From: JBGSTR01 sp963707135
GTDB taxonomy: Bacteria; Pseudomonadota; Gammaproteobacteria; Chromatiales; Chromatiaceae
DNA length: 64,000 nucleotides
Assembly (NCBI GenBank): GCA_963707135.1
Contig: CAVPOY010000024.1
Location: 372,001-436,000 of the forward strand
Direction: 5' to 3'
The translations under genes and the position numbers were made by a program. The notes beneath the pieces are model-generated. The model had not been told where the DNA came from. It did no database searches and saw only the letters and a program-made list of their open reading frames with translations. Position 1 is the stretch's first letter. Each line of letters begins with the position of its first letter. Below are positions 1 to 7,753 of the stretch, piece by piece.

Positions 1-779
1 CCGGCAAGCGCGGTGAGCAGGCTCGCCGCGCTGCGGAACAGGAAGCGCTTGCCACCGGCGACGGCCGCGAGAACCTGCCGGACGAAGCCGTCCAGGTCCG
101 ATGGGCATTCGGCGTCCACGACGCAGCAGGCGTTGCCCTCCAGTGACCTGAGACGGCCGACGATGTCCCCACGCACCTCGTCCAGGCCGAAGCGGATCAC
201 CTGGTCCGCACGGATCCGGCCCCGGGTCTTTTCCTCGACATAGTCCGGCAGGAAGGCATGGCTGAACCCGAATACCGAGTCGCGGGCGAACTCGGTCTGG
301 TTCACCGGGACGGGTTTCCCGTCGACGGTCAGGTAGTGCATGCCGTCGCGGGTGATGCGACCGCCCTCGAAGAAGGCCGGGACCAGGAAGTGAGCATCGA
401 ACGGCCCGAGCTCCTCGGCGATGACATCGGTCTCCAGCGGGTAGTGACCGCGCAGCGTGCTGTCGGAGCGGCTGACCACCAGCGGCTGCACCGGCCGGCC
501 ATCGGCGTCCAATGCATGGAGCGCCTCACGCAGGTTGACGCAGATCTCGCGAGTCACCGCGGCCGCCTGTTCCGGGCCCATGCCGCGGGTATTGCCGAGG
601 ACGAAAAACAGCGGCGAGTCGTCGTTCAACGCGTCGCGCAGGGTGTCAGGGTCCCATCGGGTCAGCAACAGGCAGCCGTGGACGGTCTGCGAGCCGGTGG
701 GGTCATCGTCTATGACGACAATCTTGGTTCTCTTGCCGGTTCGGTTGGACTCGGTCATGGTTCGGATGCGGGTTGCCAT
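1..779 (-). CDS. Four-carbon acid sugar kinase (DUF1537 family), N-terminal part, cut by window edge
   Basis: Reading leftward from an ATG at 779 (a second in-frame ATG lies at 758) the frame is open to the window edge, giving about 259 residues of the N-terminal domain; the C-terminal domain is outside. The N-terminal stretch VIDDDPTGSQTVHG and the later SRSDSTLRGHYPLE are hallmarks of the DUF1537 kinases, which phosphorylate four-carbon sugar acids such as threonate, erythronate or 3-oxo-tetronate with ATP in the cytoplasm. The family assignment is secure; the substrate is not. It lies about 210 bases downstream of the ThDP enzyme at 991-3240 on the same strand, separated by two GC-rich hairpin repeats, so the two may be co-transcribed under the IclR regulator at 3567. 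Confidence 0.85.
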   Translation of the reverse strand, partial: MATRIRTMTESNRTGKRTKIVVIDDDPTGSQTVHGCLLLTRWDPDTLRDALNDDSPLFFVLGNTRGMGPEQAAAVTREICVNLREALHALDADGRPVQPLVVSRSDSTLRGHYPLETDVIAEELGPFDAHFLVPAFFEGGRITRDGMHYLTVDGKPVPVNQTEFARDSVFGFSHAFLPDYVEEKTRGRIRADQVIRFGLDEVRGDIVGRLRSLEGNACCVVDAECPSDLDGFVRQVLAAVAGGKRFLFRSAASLLTALA

Positions 780-870
780 CTTCGCTAGTCAGTATGAGGT
801 AGTCGGTTGGGCGTAGAGTCTCCCTTGGTCTGCGCCCAACGCGGCGGCAAATGCGCCGCGGGCGCTCCTG

Positions 871-911
871 GCCCCCGCCCCCGCATGCGCGGGAGGGTCG
901 GGGGGGTGAGA
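871..911. repeat. GC-rich hairpin (REP-like) repeat, copy 1
   Basis: The stretch contains a CCCGC...GCGGGAGGGTCGGG core with arms that fold on themselves, followed by GGGTGAGAG. The same core recurs at 951-990, and a related sequence is at 26281-26331. Intergenic position, palindromic core and repetition fit a REP-like element that may also protect or terminate the transcript of the neighbouring genes. Confidence 0.5.
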
Positions 912-950
912 GCAACCAAGATGAGTCACTCCATGGACGGAGCCTCTACT

Positions 951-990
951 TTCTCCCTCGCCCACACGCGGGAGAGGGTCGGGGTGAGGG
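951..990. repeat. GC-rich hairpin (REP-like) repeat, copy 2
   Basis: The arms CTCCCTCGCCC and CGCGGGAGAGGGTCGGG form a near-palindrome that ends immediately at the stop codon of the 991-3240 gene. It shares its core with the copy at 871-911. It probably acts as a transcript end or stabiliser between the ThDP enzyme and the DUF1537 kinase. Confidence 0.5.
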
Positions 991-3240
991 TCAGGCCGCC
1001 CGTTCCAGTCCCGCGTGCCCGAACAAGCCCCGAACCCGGTCGGCGAGCGCCTCCCCACTGATCCCGTTGTAGGCCATGATTTCGGCCGGACTGGCCGTGG
1101 TCTCGCCGCGCTGCCAGCCGACGAGGTCCCTGGCAGGGGCGCGGGAGCGGAGCATCACGGGCTCCAGGGCCAGGGTGCCGCCGCCGCTGACGCCGATCAG
1201 GGCATCACCGTCAAACAGGTCTTGGAAGCCGGCGTCGTCCATGAAGCGGCCGTCCGGCTCGGCGCTGTGCGACCAGGCCACATCGCTCGGCCGATACAGC
1301 CGGCGCGGGTTGGCGATGGCGACCACCCGCACCCGCAGGCCCGCGGCCTCCAGCCGGTCCTTGGCCTCAAACACCGGTAGCAGGACCATGTCGCCGGTGA
1401 CGGCAAAGACCACCGCCGGCCGTTCGCCCCCGCCTCCGGCCGGGCTCTCGTAGAGCACGGTGGCGCCGGACTCGATCGCCTCGCGCGCCTGCTCGATGGT
1501 CGTGTAGACCGGCAGGGCCGACTTGGATGCCACGATGCTGATGCACTTGTTGGACTGCTCCACCGCCCAGCCATAGGCCGCCTGGATCATGTTCGCGTCG
1601 GCCGGGTAGAGTAGGTAGACGTTGCCGTTTCGCACCTGTCCGCCGATATAGTTCTCGATCTCCGGACGCTGGTGCGTCCAGCCGTTTCGGCCCTGCTCCA
1701 GCGCCCCGGCGGTGAACATGGAGATTACGGCCGGGGTCTTGCGCCGCAGCTCGGCCATGGCCTGGCCGACCGTCTGCACGATGGGCCAGCCGTTGATGGC
1801 GAAGCTCTCGTAGGAGATCCACAGGGAGCGCCCACCGAACAGGGCCAGACCCGCGGCGAAGCCGGCGCAGGCATCCTCGTTCAGCGGCTCGTAGACCTGG
1901 CCCTCCGGGGACTGGTTGTAGAGCCCATCCTCGGTCGGGTGTCGGATCTTCAGGCGTTCGTTGATGACCTTCATGTTGGATGCCTCGTTGCCGTCGGCGT
2001 TGGTCACCACGAAGTGCGGGTCGCGTTCCCCCAGCGCCGCGACCATCTGCGCCATGGCCGAGGCCGGCACGGCCTTTTCGCCAGGCCGATAGCTGATCGT
2101 CGGCAGTTGTCCGATATCGACGAGCGGGCGTCCCAGCTCGGTCACGACGGTCTTACCCGCCGGTCCGCCGCCGGCGCGTGTCATGTTCTCGCGCACCAGG
2201 GCCCAGTTCCGCGGGGTCAGGGCGCCGCGCTGCAGGGCCGCCGCGATTTCCGGCTTGGCCGCGTTGTCGCCGGGGTACAGGTTGTGCGACTTGGCGCCCT
2301 TCGCATGCACGCCCGCGCCCTTGAGCTGCTTGAGAATGAACGCCGTGAGGGTGCCGGACATCGCCGAATCGGCGGCTGCTTGCATGCCTTCCAGGACCGC
2401 GCGGGTAAAGGCGAGCCGCGCCTCGTCGCCGAACAGGGTGCTGTCCACGTAGGCGCCGGGCTGGCCGGCGTCGTCGAAGTCCTTGGCGTCGATCAGGATC
2501 ACCTGCTCGAAGTCGTGCGCCCGCCAGTAGGCGGCCATCTGGTCGTTGTCCATCAGGGACACCATCGAGTGGTGCTCCTGGCTGTAGCCGTTCCAGACCA
2601 GCACCGGCAGGAAATTGGTCACCTCCGGGTAGCTGGTGCGGAAGTGCTTGAAGGCCGACAGGATGTAAGGCTCGCCCAGACCGCCGTCGCCGATGGTGCA
2701 GGGAAACAGCTTGTCCCGGTTCAGATAGGCCCCGGCCATCGCGAAGTGCTGGCCCTGGCCCAGCGGTCCGGCGGGCGCGAGCAGGCCGGGGATCGCCCCG
2801 GACAGGTGTCCGAGCAGGCCGTCGCGCTCGCGGAACCGGGCCTGGAGGTCATTCATCGTCTGGATGCCCATGGCCTCCAGCGAGCCGTCGAGGAACATGG
2901 CGCTGTAGAAGCCTGGGGCGTGATGGCCCACCTCGGTCACTATGTTCGTGTGACCCAGCATCACCAGCGCGGCGTAGGCATCCGCGGAGCTCGCGAAGCC
3001 GCCCGGGTGGCCGGACTCCTTGGCGGCGCACAGCTGCAGCGTCGTGTAGCGCAGCGCGTCGGCCACGAGCCGGGTCTGATGGACCGACACGTCGTCGATC
3101 GAACCGATGCGGTGCTGGCCCTCGGCGATAGCCGGGCGCGCGGCAAGCGGCGCGAACTCGGTTTCTTCGCTGCCGAAGTGCAGCATGCCCTCGCAAAAGG
3201 CGGGGGCGGGAGCGTTCCAAAGGTTGTCGGGTGCATTCAT
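991..3240 (-). CDS. Transketolase/phosphoketolase-like thiamine-diphosphate enzyme
   Basis: A 749-residue protein. The N-terminal half looks like transketolase: ESGHPGG (about residues 75-81), GHHAPG (about 105-110), GPLGQGQ (about 158-164) and the ThDP-binding start IGDGG (about 183). The second half looks like phosphoketolase: DGNEASN, GQVYEPLNEDACAGF, SYESFAINGW, QGRNGWTHQRP and YPADANMIQAA. It is shorter than typical phosphoketolases (about 800 residues). It should act on a ketose phosphate, either transferring or phosphorolysing a two-carbon unit, but the reaction cannot be fixed from sequence. A GAGGAG ribosome site precedes the ATG. It is divergent from an IclR regulator with operator-like repeats in between, and a DUF1537 sugar-acid kinase follows. 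Together these suggest an inducible sugar or sugar-acid catabolic module. Confidence 0.75.
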   Translation of the reverse strand: MNAPDNLWNAPAPAFCEGMLHFGSEETEFAPLAARPAIAEGQHRIGSIDDVSVHQTRLVADALRYTTLQLCAAKESGHPGGFASSADAYAALVMLGHTNIVTEVGHHAPGFYSAMFLDGSLEAMGIQTMNDLQARFRERDGLLGHLSGAIPGLLAPAGPLGQGQHFAMAGAYLNRDKLFPCTIGDGGLGEPYILSAFKHFRTSYPEVTNFLPVLVWNGYSQEHHSMVSLMDNDQMAAYWRAHDFEQVILIDAKDFDDAGQPGAYVDSTLFGDEARLAFTRAVLEGMQAAADSAMSGTLTAFILKQLKGAGVHAKGAKSHNLYPGDNAAKPEIAAALQRGALTPRNWALVRENMTRAGGGPAGKTVVTELGRPLVDIGQLPTISYRPGEKAVPASAMAQMVAALGERDPHFVVTNADGNEASNMKVINERLKIRHPTEDGLYNQSPEGQVYEPLNEDACAGFAAGLALFGGRSLWISYESFAINGWPIVQTVGQAMAELRRKTPAVISMFTAGALEQGRNGWTHQRPEIENYIGGQVRNGNVYLLYPADANMIQAAYGWAVEQSNKCISIVASKSALPVYTTIEQAREAIESGATVLYESPAGGGGERPAVVFAVTGDMVLLPVFEAKDRLEAAGLRVRVVAIANPRRLYRPSDVAWSHSAEPDGRFMDDAGFQDLFDGDALIGVSGGGTLALEPVMLRSRAPARDLVGWQRGETTASPAEIMAYNGISGEALADRVRGLFGHAGLERAA

Positions 3241-3319
3241 GGTCGGCGTGGCTCCTCGTCTGTCTGGACCCGGTCGGTTGTGCCCGGGGTTGACGCGAAG
3301 CTAGCGGCGGCTCGCTTTT

Positions 3320-3351
3320 TTCACAATGCAGAGCATTTCCCGCATTATGAA
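3320..3351. promoter_or_regulatory. Candidate IclR operator (inverted repeat)
   Basis: TTCACAATGC at 3320-3329 and GCATTATGAA at 3342-3351 are inverted copies differing at one base, separated by 12 bases. A third half-site, TTCACAATAC, is at 3434-3443. They lie in the divergent region between the ThDP enzyme and the IclR-family gene, where such regulators usually bind. Binding itself is inference. Confidence 0.55.
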
Positions 3352-3433
3352 ATATGGCTGGCGAGCCCGGCCTTCCGAGTTAAGCTACTGTTAGCAAACG
3401 CGGTTATGGAGACTTGAGCGCCGGGGATTGGTT

Positions 3434-3443
3434 TTCACAATAC
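3434..3443 (+). promoter_or_regulatory. Third copy of the IclR-like half-site
   Basis: TTCACAATAC, followed by GGAATAT, repeats the half-site of the inverted repeat at 3320-3351 and sits about 125 bases before the IclR start codon. It may allow autoregulation. Confidence 0.4.
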
Positions 3444-3566
3444 GGAATATCAAGAAACATCTTCTCAAATCATGGAGGATTGGGACCAAGCGCCTTGTCC
3501 CGGCAGCACCGTCGTAGGGTCTTGGGTCCGGCCGAGGGGACGGGTGCCATACTGGAGAACGAACCG

Positions 3567-4370
3567 ATGCCCGAGCCTGTTTCCGAGAACGTCTTGCCGC
3601 CCGTCCAGGATCGGCCCGCACCACGTATCCAGGTCATCGACCGGGCGGCGGCCATCCTGGACGCCCTGGCGCGCTACCCGGGGCCCGTGAGCCTGAAGAT
3701 CCTGAGTGCCGAGACGGGCCTGCACGCCTCCACTACCCACCGGATACTCACTTCGCTGATCCAGAATCGGTTCGTGGAGCGGGACGCGGGGGGGCGCTAT
3801 CGTCTCGGGCTGCGCCTACTTCAGCTCGGGGTGCGGCTCCACGGCAACGTGGACATGCGCGCCGTCGCGCTGCCGGTTATGGAGGCCCTGAGGGACAGGC
3901 TTGAAGAATCGGTCAACCTGACCATCCGGGAAGGCGACGAAGTGGTGTACATCGAAAAGGCCACGCCGAATCGCATGATCCATGTGCAGCAGCTGATCGG
4001 ATCCCGCGCGCCCCTGCACGTCACCGCGGTGGGAAAGCTGATGCTCGGCGCGGCGGGCGAGGACGGCGTGCGCGCCTACGCCCAGCGCACCAACCTGCCC
4101 GCCTACACCCGCAACAGCATCTCCGATCTGCCGCGGCTCACCGAGGAATGCACCCGCTCAATCGCCCAGGGCTACGCCCTCGACAACGAGGAGGCCGAGA
4201 TCGACGTGGGCTGCATCGGCGTCCTGCTCCAGGACGCGACCGGAAACACGATCGGCGGACTTTCGGTCTCCGCCCCCATCGAGCGCCGCCGCCTCGCCTG
4301 GGTCCGCGACGTCATCGCCGCCGGTGCCGAGATCTCGGCCAAGCTCGGGTATCAGGCCGGCGGCGATTAG
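3567..4370 (+). CDS. IclR family transcriptional regulator
   Basis: A 267-residue protein with an N-terminal winged helix-turn-helix (about residues 20-75; IQVIDRAAAILDAL, ETGLHASTTHRILTSL) and a C-terminal IclR effector domain (IGSRAPLHVTAVGKLMLG; EEAEIDVGCIGVLL). The ATG at 3567 is chosen because GGAGA lies 8 bases upstream; an upstream in-frame extension has no such site. IclR proteins usually control an adjacent catabolic gene, here most likely the divergent ThDP enzyme, through the inverted repeats at 3320-3351. The gene ends 9 bases before the histone-deacetylase-family gene, so the two may share a transcript. The effector is unknown. Confidence 0.92.
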   Translation: MPEPVSENVLPPVQDRPAPRIQVIDRAAAILDALARYPGPVSLKILSAETGLHASTTHRILTSLIQNRFVERDAGGRYRLGLRLLQLGVRLHGNVDMRAVALPVMEALRDRLEESVNLTIREGDEVVYIEKATPNRMIHVQQLIGSRAPLHVTAVGKLMLGAAGEDGVRAYAQRTNLPAYTRNSISDLPRLTEECTRSIAQGYALDNEEAEIDVGCIGVLLQDATGNTIGGLSVSAPIERRRLAWVRDVIAAGAEISAKLGYQAGGD

Positions 4371-4379
4371 GCGCGATCA

Positions 4380-5384
4380 ATGACTAGACCCACCAATTCG
4401 CCCCCCCGTCGGCCGATTCCGGGGCATGAGGTCAGGGACAACGTTGGCGTCTATTGCGGAAGCGCCCTGGCCCGCTACGGTTTCGGCGACGGCCATCCGT
4501 TCGGCCACGACCGGTACACGGCCTTCGAGCGCGAGCTCAAGCGCCGCGGCCTTGATTCCAGAGTCGAGCTGCGGACGCCGGTCAGCGCCGCACCCGAAAC
4601 CCTGGCTTGGTTCCACTCCGACGAATATCTGGAGCGGCTGGCGCACGGCTCGAGGAGCGGATCTGGCTTCTTGGACTACGGGGACACGCCAGCTTTCCGC
4701 GGCGTGCTCGAGGCGTCGCTGGTTGTGGCCGGAAGCGTCCTCGACGCGGTGGACCGCATCATGGGCGGCGACCTGACGCGGGCCTTTGTTCCCATCGCGG
4801 GCCTTCATCATGCCCGCCGCGACCGAGCGGCCGGCTTCTGCGCCATCAACGATTGCGGGCTCGCCATCGAGGCGCTCAAACGGACGTTTGGCCTAACGCG
4901 CATCGCCTACGTGGACATCGATGCCCATCATGGCGACGGTGTTTTCTACGCCTACGAGGCCGACCCCGCCGTCATCAACGTCGACTTCCACGAGGACGGT
5001 GCCTACCTGTACCCGGGGACGGGCCGCGAGGAGGAAACGGGCAAGGGGCCGGCCAACGGCCGGAAGCTCAATGTCCCGCTCCCGCCCGGTGCTGACGACG
5101 CGCTGTTCTGGCGGCTCTGGCCACAGGCGGAGGCCCTGCTAGATCGATTCGAGCCGGAGTTCTTCATCCTCCAGGCAGGGGCCGACAGCCTGGCCGGCGA
5201 TCCGTTGACTCATCTGTCGCTGACCTCCGGCACCCACGCGCGGGTCGCCCGGTCGCTAGCGACACTGGCCGACAGGCATTGCGGCGGCAGGCTGCTCGCG
5301 CTCGGTGGCGGAGGCTACAACCGCGCGAATCTGGCCGAGGCCTGGTGTCGGGTCGTCGCGGCCCTGGGCGGCGCGGACACCTGA
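4380..5384 (+). CDS. Histone deacetylase family protein
   Basis: A 334-residue arginase/deacetylase-fold hydrolase. Family motifs are present: the HH pair with GLHHARRDRAAGFC (about residue 141), the zinc-binding DIDAHHGDG (about 179-187), AGADSLAGDPL with the third zinc aspartate (about 267) and LGGGGYN near the end. Bacterial members remove acetyl or other acyl groups from polyamines, acetoin-pathway proteins or small amides; the substrate here is unknown. The start just after the IclR stop suggests co-transcription with that regulator. Nothing in the motif set looks degenerate, so an active enzyme is expected. Confidence 0.9.
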   Translation: MTRPTNSPPRRPIPGHEVRDNVGVYCGSALARYGFGDGHPFGHDRYTAFERELKRRGLDSRVELRTPVSAAPETLAWFHSDEYLERLAHGSRSGSGFLDYGDTPAFRGVLEASLVVAGSVLDAVDRIMGGDLTRAFVPIAGLHHARRDRAAGFCAINDCGLAIEALKRTFGLTRIAYVDIDAHHGDGVFYAYEADPAVINVDFHEDGAYLYPGTGREEETGKGPANGRKLNVPLPPGADDALFWRLWPQAEALLDRFEPEFFILQAGADSLAGDPLTHLSLTSGTHARVARSLATLADRHCGGRLLALGGGGYNRANLAEAWCRVVAALGGADT

Positions 5385-5437
5385 AGCCGAGGAACCGGCG
5401 ACCCCATCAGAATCGTTCGCCGGAGAAACAGAAAGGC

Positions 5438-5716
5438 CTAAGAGCCCCCTAGGACGAGGTTGAGCAGTATGCCGACGAGGCCCATTCCCAGCGCCGACGC
5501 GGACGCGAGAACCACCAGACCGATCATCGGATACCGTTGCTCCGATTCCCGGAGCTCGTCGTCGACCCGGCTGCAATACTCGTCGACTCCGCTCAATCCC
5601 CCGGCGTGCAGATAACTGCCAACGTCCGCGGGCCAGGAGGGCAGGCTCCCGTCGGCGCCCATGACGGCGGGTCCCGACAGCCTACCGAACGAGGCGGCGT
5701 TAAAGTTGTTGTTCAT
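5438..5716 (-). CDS. Small membrane-anchored protein of unknown function
   Basis: Predicted 92 residues from the ATG at 5716, preceded by GGAGAA. A longer reading from 5818 lacks a convincing ribosome site. The N-terminal part is polar and asparagine-rich (MNNNFNAASFGRLSGP), the middle carries acidic and basic residues, and the C-terminus is one hydrophobic helix rich in Gly, Leu and Ala (MIGLVVLASASALGMGLVGI) ending in GGS. It could be a tail-anchored inner membrane protein. I do not recognise the family. It is convergent with the deacetylase gene. Confidence 0.5.
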   Translation of the reverse strand: MNNNFNAASFGRLSGPAVMGADGSLPSWPADVGSYLHAGGLSGVDEYCSRVDDELRESEQRYPMIGLVVLASASALGMGLVGILLNLVLGGS

Positions 5717-5919
5717 AAGCCGTTCTCCATTAGGCGGAAAATGAGACCTCGCGCCGGGAAGCCTCCGGACACGACATCGCGGGGCTTGACCACGCGCGTG
5801 CCAATCGACCACAACCACTTGATCTTTAAAGACAACTGTGGGCCAACGGCTCCCGCGTGCCTAGCATTCCAGGCTGGCGCGGCTGGTGCCAAGAATCGGG
5901 ACCGCGGGCACTGCGTCCA

Positions 5920-6402
5920 TTAGTCGTCGAATTTCTGACGCACGGTATTAGGAGGATCCCTTTCCACGAAGCCCGATTCCGTGGATTCCGTCACAAAGTG
6001 GTAACTCGAGATCCGGAAGCCCTCGCGGAGATAGAACCTGTGGGCCCCAAAGCGCTGGACACCGGACTCCAGGTGGATCTCCCGGCAACCGCGCTCCTGG
6101 GCGTAGTCCTTGAGCCAGTGGAGCATGAACCGGCCGGCGCCGCCGGATCGCGCCGACTCGTCGGTCACCAGGTCGTCGATATACAGGTGCTTGCCCCAGG
6201 CGAGCTTTTCCCCGATGACGAAACCCGCCACGCACAGGACCCGACCGCCGTCGTCAATCAGGTACGCCAGCCGATAGCCCTGCCGCATCAGCTCGCGCAC
6301 CTTGGCCTGCAGCGCATCGGGCTCAAACCGGGGGCGAAGCTGAGCCAGCACGGCGCAGATACGCCACAGATCGGTCGAGCCGTTCGCTAGCCTTACTTCC
6401 AT
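5920..6402 (-). CDS. GNAT family N-acetyltransferase
   Basis: A 160-residue single-domain GNAT protein. The acetyl-CoA pyrophosphate loop is seen in LVTDESARSGGAGRFMLHW after the beta strand HLYIDD, and a C-terminal FYLREGFRISSYHF is typical of the last strands. It should transfer an acetyl group from acetyl-CoA to an amine; the acceptor is unknown. The ATG at 6402 is preferred because GAGG lies about 10 bases upstream; a GTG at 6423 would add seven residues. A TTATCG-TAG-CGATAG palindrome lies 64 bases upstream. Confidence 0.85.
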   Translation of the reverse strand: MEVRLANGSTDLWRICAVLAQLRPRFEPDALQAKVRELMRQGYRLAYLIDDGGRVLCVAGFVIGEKLAWGKHLYIDDLVTDESARSGGAGRFMLHWLKDYAQERGCREIHLESGVQRFGAHRFYLREGFRISSYHFVTESTESGFVERDPPNTVRQKFDD

Positions 6403-6465
6403 CGCTATTTTAACCTCGTTCACTGGTTCGGCCGGTTACCTGCTCATGTTGCTCCGGACGGTATT

Positions 6466-6480
6466 TTATCGTAGCGATAG
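6466..6480. promoter_or_regulatory. Palindrome TTATCG-TAG-CGATAG
   Basis: Near-perfect inverted repeat (one end mismatch) in the divergent region between the GNAT and hemerythrin genes. The same half-site occurs in the perfect palindrome at 7702-7720, suggesting one shared regulator. Confidence 0.4.
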
Positions 6481-6645
6481 CTCCGGCGATCGGGTCCAGC
6501 CGGTAGCGCCCTAGCAGAACAGCAACGCTTGGGACAGGCGGGCTATACTTGCGCGACTCGGCCGCGGGCGCCCTGGTCGTTGATGTGGCCAGCCTCTGTT
6601 GCGGCCGTCCCGAAAAACTCAAGAACAGATCGAGCGGAGGAGAGA

Positions 6646-7074
6646 ATGCCGAGAATCGTCTGGAGCAAGCGGTACAGCGTCAAGGTCGATGAGCTGGACG
6701 GGCAGCACAGGCGGATGGCCGAACTGGTCAACGACATCAACGACAGGATCAACGCCCGCGACGACAGGGACAAGCTGCTCGAGGGCTTCAGCGAGTTGAT
6801 TGGGTTCACCGGGAAGCACTTCGCGACGGAAGAGGCCCTGATGAAGAAGCACCGGTATCCCGATTACAAGAAACACAAGAAAGAGCACAAGGACCTGATC
6901 AATCTGCTGCAGGACATCAAGAAGCAATTCAGGCGGGAGTCCGAGTCCTTCTCCGATTTCGATTACGACCTTGCAGCCGACTGGCTCGTCATACACGCCG
7001 ATTGGTTTACCGTGCATCTAACGCACAGCGATAGGGATCTCGGCGCCTTCCTGCACAAGAACGGTGTCGAATAG
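6646..7074 (+). CDS. Bacteriohemerythrin
   Basis: A 142-residue hemerythrin-domain protein. The conserved di-iron ligand pattern is visible: the first His in DELDGQHRRM, then HFATEEALMKKHRYPDYKKHKKEH with the HxxxE and HxxxH ligands, and HADWFTVHLTHSDRD near the C-terminus. Such cytoplasmic proteins bind oxygen reversibly and can supply it to oxidases or act in oxygen or NO sensing. The ATG follows a strong GGAGGAGAGA site. A strong terminator hairpin follows at 7113-7140, so it is probably transcribed alone. A second, divergent hemerythrin is at 25790-26239. Confidence 0.93.
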   Translation: MPRIVWSKRYSVKVDELDGQHRRMAELVNDINDRINARDDRDKLLEGFSELIGFTGKHFATEEALMKKHRYPDYKKHKKEHKDLINLLQDIKKQFRRESESFSDFDYDLAADWLVIHADWFTVHLTHSDRDLGAFLHKNGVE

Positions 7075-7112
7075 GCGGTCGCCGGCAGCCGGGCCGGCCA
7101 GGCACGCGAAAA

Positions 7113-7140
7113 AAAACGCCAGGCTTCCGCCTGGCGTTTT
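7113..7140. terminator. Bidirectional rho-independent terminator
   Basis: AAAACGCCAGGC, loop TTCC, GCCTGGCGTTTT: a perfect 12-base stem flanked by an A-run on one side and T-run on the other. It separates the convergent hemerythrin and sulfur-globule-like genes and can serve both. Confidence 0.92.
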
Positions 7141-7191
7141 GTCTGGCGCGCTCCCTGCGCGCCTGCGATCATCCCTGTGGGCTGCGACCGA

Positions 7192-7593
7192 TTACTTGGA
7201 CTCGGTCTGGGCCGGGGCCGCGGGGGCCACAGGAGCCGCGTAAGGAGCCGCGTACGGGAACCCGCCGCCGTAGTACGGAGCGCCGCCCCACCCGCCGTAC
7301 GGGTAGCCGCCGTAGCCGTAGCCATAACCCGGGTAACCGTAGCCGTAGCCGTAGCCCCGGCCATAGCCGCGTCCGCGACCCCAGCCACGGCCGGTGCCGC
7401 CGCCGCTCATGCTCATGTTGAAATCGCCGTAGCCGTCACCGAACATGTCGCTGAACCAGTCGCCCATCCCGTCGCCCCAGCCGGAGCCGTACCCGGGGCC
7501 ACCGCCCCAAGGACCGCCGCCCCACCAGGCCGACGCGGAAGCGGAAACACCAAGCAGGGCGGCAACGGCCGCAGCAGTAGCAAGCTTCTTCAT
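7192..7593 (-). CDS. Secreted Gly/Tyr/Trp-rich sulfur-globule-like protein
   Basis: Predicted 133 residues. Start chosen at MKKLATAAAVAALLG with GGAGAA upstream; residues 1 to about 22 form a clear Sec signal peptide ending ASA before WWGGGPWGGGPG. The mature part is low-complexity, with repeated GYG, GWG and RGYG units (GYGYGYGYPGYGYGYGGYPY) and an alanine/proline tail. Composition and signal peptide match the sulfur-globule envelope proteins of purple sulfur bacteria, which coat periplasmic sulfur deposits. Such sequences are weakly conserved, so another glycine-rich surface protein is possible. The upstream region has a TATAAT box and two palindromes, and a related gene is at 29944-30324. 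Confidence 0.7.
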   Translation of the reverse strand: MKKLATAAAVAALLGVSASASAWWGGGPWGGGPGYGSGWGDGMGDWFSDMFGDGYGDFNMSMSGGGTGRGWGRGRGYGRGYGYGYGYPGYGYGYGGYPYGGWGGAPYYGGGFPYAAPYAAPVAPAAPAQTESK

Positions 7594-7664
7594 TCTGAGT
7601 TCTCCAGTCTGTAGATTGTGTTGTAGCAGCAAGCGTAAGCGCCGTATCAGCGCCGACGGGAGAC

Positions 7665-7693
7665 ATTATATTAGCATTCGCTAAAATAACTAA
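7665..7693 (-). promoter_or_regulatory. Predicted promoter of the sulfur-globule-like gene
   Basis: On the minus strand a perfect TATAAT (7670 to 7665) is preceded by a 17-base spacer and a weak TTAGTT at the -35 position (7693 to 7688). The spacer contains TTAGCG-N4-CTAA (7684 to 7671), a motif also found upstream of the second sulfur-globule-like gene at 29761-29774. The weak -35 suggests that an activator is needed. Confidence 0.55.
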
Positions 7694-7701
7694 TTTGTTT
7701 T

Positions 7702-7720
7702 ATCTATCGAAACGATAGAT
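7702..7720. promoter_or_regulatory. 19-base perfect palindrome upstream of promoter
   Basis: ATCTATCG-AAA-CGATAGAT is a perfect inverted repeat lying just upstream of the predicted -35 of the sulfur-globule-like gene, in an AT-rich island. It is well placed for an activator. A variant is at 6466-6480. Confidence 0.5.
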
Positions 7721-7753
7721 TCGATTGAACCCTGCGGTGTCGCGCGGGTGTCT

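Noticed and set aside
1672..3417. 581-residue open frame on the + strand
   Set aside because: It lies entirely antisense to the ThDP enzyme, whose motifs are clear. High GC opens the opposite frame, and the reading has no recognisable domain.
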